DNA of 64,000 nt from Eustoma russellianum. Taxonomy: Eukaryota > Streptophyta > Magnoliopsida > Gentianales > Gentianaceae. A program made the translations under genes and the position numbers. Of this stretch, positions 58,931 to 64,000 are shown one piece after another. The DNA is taken from assembly GCA_036186865.1 (NCBI GenBank), contig AP025046.1, forward strand, positions 37,384,517 to 37,448,516, given 5' to 3'. The notes beneath the pieces were generated by a model that saw only the letters and a program-made list of their open reading frames with translations, ran no database searches and had not been told where the DNA came from. Each line of letters starts with the position of its first letter. The stretch's first letter is position 1.

Positions 58931-61447
58931 GTCTGTACAATATGCTTTTATTGGTTGTTACAGCTCTTTCTGTTGGACCACTGTGCTTTCCATGAGATAT
59001 CCTATGAACGTACACCAATCTGGCACCCGTGGCTCTAAGCCTGTGTTTTTGCTCATGCCAAGCTCTTTTAATGATGTCTGGATGCATTTTGCAACCCTCA
59101 ACTGTATTAGTGACTAATTGTTTCTGTTAGTATTTATTTGGACTTGTGGGGTCATTGTAATTAGGTTTCACTTTGGATAGGGTAAGTTTTTTGCGTTAAA
59201 CTTCGTTGGTAAATTACCGTGCTACTTGTATTTTGAGCAAGTTACACTTGCTGGCACTATACTCGGTTTAGATTTGTATGTTGTATTGTGCCTGTGTATT
59301 TTGAGCAAGCATGCTTACTGTTGTTTACCTCTGTAGCAACAACTTATGTAAAGATGTCTAATTTGGCTTTGATGTGAAATTTGCTTACCAAAAAAGAAGT
59401 CTTAGGTGCATAGGGCAGTTGCGATCTAAGCTTTAGGAGAGAAGAATCAGAAGATTTATCATCTAAAAGGACAGCTGAAGAACAACTCAGGATGTAATAG
59501 ATAACCATTACACTTTTTGTAATTCCTAGCAAGGATTGGAAAGGAAGAATCTGATTGTGCACATATCTCAATTTTTTAGTGAAAAGACAGGGTTTGCACA
59601 GGCTTTGGTTTTGAGGGTCTGTCTCCATTATTGTAAATCCTTATCATTGATACTTAATTCACCCAAAAGAAACCCCCAAAAAAAAGGGGGATGAAAGAAA
59701 GAAAGAAGTATAAAGCAATGATCTTGATAGCGCTTAACAGTAACTCCATAGCTGAAAGCTCAAGTGCCATGAATTTTATCCATTAAGCGGGTATTTGATG
59801 GTAACATGAAACAGAAGTTCAAAAATTTAATTAGTGTTAGAGGAGATTGATTAGGAAGCTTTCAAGGGTTTTTGAGTTTCGAAGTTGTCCAGAAATTTTA
59901 TTCCCTCTTCACTTTGTTCTTCCCTACCGTGAGTAACCTGGACAATCTCAATCCTTGTTAGCCAAACTTTGCACCTTTTATCCCATGTTCTAACCCACAA
60001 AAAAAGTGAAAAAGCATTTAGTAACAGATTTACCTTTTCGCATTGTTGAGATTTGTCCCGTCCTTGCTTGTAACAAGAACTTGAGACATGAACATGGGCC
60101 GGAGAGAATGGTCTAAATACTATTCCACTGTTTTTTCGTGCTGTGTTATACTCTCTTCCTTTTTTCTGATTGAATCAGTCTTTCTATATGTCAGATGAAA
60201 ATCAGAACTGGTTTATCTTCAATCATCCTAAGTTCATGAACTTTGCTCATGACAAATCTCTTGGACTTTTTCTTCTGATAAAGCTTGCAATGGTATTTCA
60301 GGTCATTAAGTGGTGCCCCTTTACATGTTTCGTTGGAATATGCAGCTTTTCTCTTCGTTTGGTGCCCTTTTACCTATTGTCAGTTGTTTTTCCTGTCTAG
60401 TAATCAGTCTACAACTGATGGAGCATTACGGATGGTTCCTTCTAAATTTGTTTTGCTACCATAGTTTATGCTCCAAAAGTAAATGAATGGCTTCTGATGA
60501 CTGCACTGGAAAAGACTTACTGTGCAGGCAGATACGGGCCAAATATTTTGCACCAAAAAAATAGGTATTCGTGAATGACGTTTTCTATTTCAGCCATATA
60601 GTGGTTCTCAAGAAGGCATTATGCTATCATCCATGTTTCTTGTAAAATCATATGACAATTGATTAGCTTTATGATTGTTTGTTTGGTCATGTTGTCCTCA
60701 TGCTGTTTAAAGCATAACCGCTGAAAAGCTTTAGGAATTGCAGTTTGATGGAAGTATCAGCTATTCTGACAAGCATGCCCTCATCAGTAACTTGTTTAAT
60801 GAACTGAAGCAACGTTATGTTTCTATTTGTCATATTGTAAGAGTTGGTTAATGTTGTGTTTCATATAGCTGTTTTGCTGTCAACATGCTGAGGGTAGAAA
60901 TGTACTTGTTTTCTTAGTATGGTTCATCCAGGGCTTTCAGCCTCACCATGATTGGAGTCTCCGTATCTTCTTTTACTGTTGTGAGTCGAATAGGTCATAT
61001 TGTGGTAGGTTTATGATTTTAATGCAAGACTAGTTATTGAACTTCTCACTGTTGTCCAGGCAGAAAATACTTTTAGTGAAAAAGCTCTCCGTGATGATAC
61101 ATATCTTCAGGAACGGCTTAGATTTATTGTTCGGAATGAGATCCATGGATGAGAAAAAAAAGAGATCCATTGATGAGATCCTAATATCTTTCTCCCCCCA
61201 CCCCCTTCTCCCTTTTATTGTTATTTATGAAACAATCAAACTGACTGCAGAGCTTAATTAGTAATTGGCTCGTTGTTTACTGCTGATTTATGTAATTGTG
61301 AGGATATTCAAGTTGCTTCCATGGAAATGCTTGCTTGCTCATATTTTACTGATTTTTTTTAATCTTGTGGTTCTTCTGTCGTTTTTTTTTTGCTTTGATT
61401 GTTCCTTTCTTGTATTAAGAAATATAGAATTCTTTGGTTCAATTCAG
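58931..61447 (+). other. FAN1-B intron 8, last part
   Basis: Counterpart of 161-2694. The minus-strand coding-like relic recurs at 59851-59989 and its upstream exon near 60030-60100. A forward stretch at 61067-61138 reads SEKALRDDTYLQERLRF without a stop, broken in copy A; it may be a decayed exon. No FAN1 exon. Confidence 0.5.
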
Positions 61448-62233
61448 ATCAAAACAAAGAAGGTTTCTGGTGGAACGAAGAAACGAGATTTAATTGGTTT
61501 CCTCCTATCTTCATATAAAAGTGGTGCATGGTAACTGAACGATGATTTTATTTCTAGGGATTTCTACCATTTTGTAGAAACTTCTATCTAAAATTAATTT
61601 ACACGTGGCTTTTCTTATTCATTTTACTAGCTCCGACTTGGCAAGTTTGGTTCTAGGGAAAACTTCTTCATGTGTGCGGTTAACTGTATCAGCTGCTTCT
61701 CTGATGTGGCGGGTTGAGGTATTTTATTTTTCAGATTTTACTTTGAAAGATTACGTAATGGATGTCTCTCCGGGTTTTTGATCTTTTACTTTTGTGCAGA
61801 GGCTGTTCTTCTTGAATGGAGAGCAGGATTTATCAGCATTTTTACTTGCTGATTTAGGGATTGTCAAATATCCCTCTTACAATTGTATACAAGCAGATCA
61901 GTTATTTCGAAGTAGAAGTGATCTTCTTTCTTACGAGGAGGTCTGCTTGATTTTAAAACACTGTTGATTTATTATTTCATTTGGTGTACCTTATTATTTC
62001 TTAAAAAATCTGTTACTGCAACAGGCAATCGAGGTTGCACAACTTATGGATGAATTTCTTGATGAAAATAAACCTGATTTGGTGAAGAGGTGTGTAGAGA
62101 TTGCTGCGTTGCGAATATCTAGTAATTTAGGAGCAATCCAATCAACAGCTACTCATTTGTCATGCTTTCAGTCTTCTTGGGTCTACTCCAAGGTGGTGTT
62201 ACTTGGCATTTCTTTTTTGGAGCGGGAGCAGAG
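61448..62233 (+). CDS. FAN1: FAN1 copy B, exons 9-12
   Basis: Exons 61448-61530 (83 bp), 61631-61718, 61800-61940 and 62025-62233 continue the frame of exons 1-8 to residue 638, phase 2. Exon 9 begins IKTKKVSGGTKKRDLIGFLL and is in frame, unlike copy A. Against copy A, exons 10-12 differ by about 7 amino-acid-changing and 5 silent substitutions in 438 bp, suggesting weak constraint on at least one copy. The nuclease exons 13-15 are not seen before the window ends; they may lie beyond the hAT insertion or be lost. Confidence 0.9.
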
Positions 62234-62784
62234 GTATGGAAGTTGCATCTTGTGGATGCATGTCCACTCCTTAGCTTTGTTCTTTTCTTTTTTTTATCTT
62301 TGATATGCTACGTTGTTTTATTCTGTTTTTTTTTTTCTTTTCCATTTTAACTTCTCTTCTGTGTTGTGCCTATGCAAAAATATTTGTTCCCCTTTCTTCA
62401 TCTTTGTCGTCATTGTCATCTTCTCTAATTTGTGGAATGGTAGGTATTCTTGTTGTGGTAGTAGTAATAGTTAGGACAATGATAACTACAACAACTATTC
62501 TGTTACTATTATATGTCTATAAACAGGTGATTGCTTTCTCTTTCTCTAGTGCTAAAGCTTGTAAGATCAATGCAGCATTAATTGCATCATGTCCCTGCGT
62601 TATCCAAGCTAAAAGTAACACCCACATGAAATAGAAATTCCAAAACCATATGTGAACATGGCATGACAGGCATATACTCCAATTTTGTCCTTGTCATTAA
62701 CATATGCATATGTTCCTTTCTTCGACCAAGCCCCATTTCCGTCATCTCTTGTCAGGATTTGACAAGGTTCTAAAGACCAGCGAA

Positions 62785-64000
62785 TAGGCCTGTAAACGAT
62801 CCGAGCAAGCCGAGTTTTGCTCATCTCGAATTCGGTTCGTTTATATTGTCGAACGAGCCGAGCTGTTCGGTAAGATAAACGAACAGAACTCACCTGATCG
62901 TACTCGGCTCGTGATGGTTCACGAGCCGCTCGGTAGGCTCGGTAGGCTCGGTAACGTTAAAACTAAACAAGGGCGTTAAAAACCGACTAACCCAGCTAAG
63001 CACTTAAACTTAATGATGATAACATTCCCAAGCAAAACATGAAGTCAAAATCTGAAGTTACATCCTGGCAGAACTCATCTTAAAATTTACAATAAGCAGA
63101 ATACCATAATGCAATCATTACATCTTGAATAACTTTTTTTTTGTAAGTACAACCTGAATAAAAAGATAAAGTCTAAACCTTATACAGCAGAGAATTTACA
63201 GTACCCAAAAAAGAAGAATATATACATGAGGTATCTCCCATTTGACAGATGTTCATCTTGCATCAATGAAAACAAAACCTGGCAGAGCTTCATGTTTAGT
63301 TAGCTTAGCAAAAAAGATATCCGTGAAGATAAATGTATGCATGTATGGTACATTATTGTACCTGAGAAAACAGTAGGAGAATTGTGATACCATCATGACC
63401 TCCAACCACTGGTACATTAACCTCTGTAAACAACAATGAATTTCAAATTACAAACTAACATTATCATATCATACCATTAATCTCAAAGATACCACTCCAA
63501 TCACAATTAGGTTAGATAGCCAAAGCAACTTCAATCCATTCACAGGCTTTCCACTTTCAGGCAACTTCAACAGTCAACACCCAAAATCACATTCAATCCA
63601 TTCAAAATCACATGCTTTCCTTGCCAGTTTCCAGCAATTAGCAAATACAAAATTCCCAATCAAACAAAGTATTTACATTGCATACAAGCAAAAGAAGAAA
63701 GTGCTTACATTGCATTTACATATTCATTCTCAATCCGGTAATATAATCTCGCATGCATACTGATCATCCGTGTCCGCCTAAAAAAATAATGAATAGTTAC
63801 AACAAGTATTATAACATATTAAGTAAACAAAATATGACAAATAATAGTATAATTTACCTTCTTTGCATTCCTCGCTTGTCGTACCCAATCGCCGGCACAC
63901 AAGAGCATCCCCACTGTCTCCACTGATAGACTGGATCGGTAATCATCTATGATGCGTCCACCAGCGCTGAAGGTAGACTCTGAGGCAACAGTACTAACCG
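62785..64000 (-). mobile_element. hAT transposon, 3' part (continues past the window)
   Basis: Starts TAGGCCTGTAAACGATCCGAG, a typical plant hAT terminus, right after CCAGCGAA (62777-62784). In copy A the same eight bases (4019-4026) run straight into TCCTGC, so the insertion point is exact; the second target copy should lie beyond 64000. Subterminal GC-rich repeats of GGCTCG and CGAGCCG follow (62810-62950), then non-coding sequence, then the transposase C-terminus on the minus strand. Confidence 0.88.
63730..64000 (-). CDS. hAT transposase C-terminus (partial)
   Basis: Minus strand: exon 64000-63858 and, after a 80-bp GT-AG intron, exon 63777-63730 with TGA stop. The peptide has STVASESTFSAGGRIIDDYR and LLCAGDWVRQARNAKK, the hAT C-terminal dimerisation motif (SxFSxGGRxxDDYRSSL, then a CxxDW), and ends EIILPD. 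The catalytic DDE region lies outside the window. No break in the visible part, so the element may be recent. Confidence 0.88.

Larger units (their letters stand above)
58774..62784 (+). repeat. Segmental duplication, copy B (matches 1-4026)
   Basis: Partner of 1-4026: LINE tail, intron 8, FAN1 exons 9-12 and the first 0.55 kb of intron 12. It ends in CCAGCGAA, where the hAT element begins. Confidence 0.9.

Noticed and set aside
60170..60400. Forward frame starting at NQSFYMSDENQNW as a FAN1 exon
   Set aside because: It lies in intron 8, has no FAN1 similarity, and replacement changes against copy A are as common as silent ones.

Overview
This window is nuclear DNA of a flowering plant. It has GT-AG split genes, Ty1/copia retrotransposons with tRNA-Met primer sites, L1-type LINEs with plant ORF1 (DUF4283 plus zinc knuckle), tRNA-derived SINEs, foldback MITEs and a hAT transposon. 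Only two host genes can be recognised, and neither is complete inside the window. No rRNA, tRNA or organellar block is visible.

Layout. (1) 1-4026 carries the middle exons (9-12) of a FAN1 nuclease gene (copy A). (2) 3512-24068 is one 20.6-kb intron of copy A filled with retroelements: a degenerate copia element A (5585-23841, + strand) holds a solo LTR that itself holds another solo LTR (6922-9717 and 7436-8835). It also holds a nearly full-length copia element B (10909-20925, - strand), which in turn holds a solo LTR (16845-18246). Exact or near-exact 5-bp target duplications order these insertions. (3) 24069-25606 holds the last three FAN1-A exons with the VRR-NUC nuclease domain. (4) 26851-31275 has a MITE, then a decayed LINE interrupted by another solo LTR. 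(5) 31646-35252, minus strand, holds the first five exons of a sterol 3-beta-hydroxysteroid dehydrogenase/decarboxylase gene; its 3' half is not seen. (6) 35.6-49.1 kb is gene-free: MITEs, SINEs, a 2.7-kb solo LTR, a defective LINE and an 871-bp tandem duplication. (7) 49192-62233 is a second FAN1 gene (copy B), exons 1-12. (8) 62785-64000 is the end of a hAT transposon inserted in intron 12 of copy B.

The two FAN1 copies are in tandem, same strand. Positions 1-4026 and 58774-62784 are near-identical, including a LINE remnant inserted before the duplication. Copy A shows exons 9-15, copy B exons 1-12; exon phases match across the copies (exons 1-12 of B plus 13-15 of A are in register for about 953 codons). 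Copy A has a 1-bp deletion in exon 9 that breaks the frame unless a downstream splice acceptor is used. FAN1 is known as a structure-specific nuclease of interstrand-crosslink repair; the sterol dehydrogenase is an unrelated neighbour facing it tail to tail. The most unusual feature outside the genes is a family of LTRs whose only strongly shared content is arrays of an 18-bp ClaI/PvuI-like palindrome.
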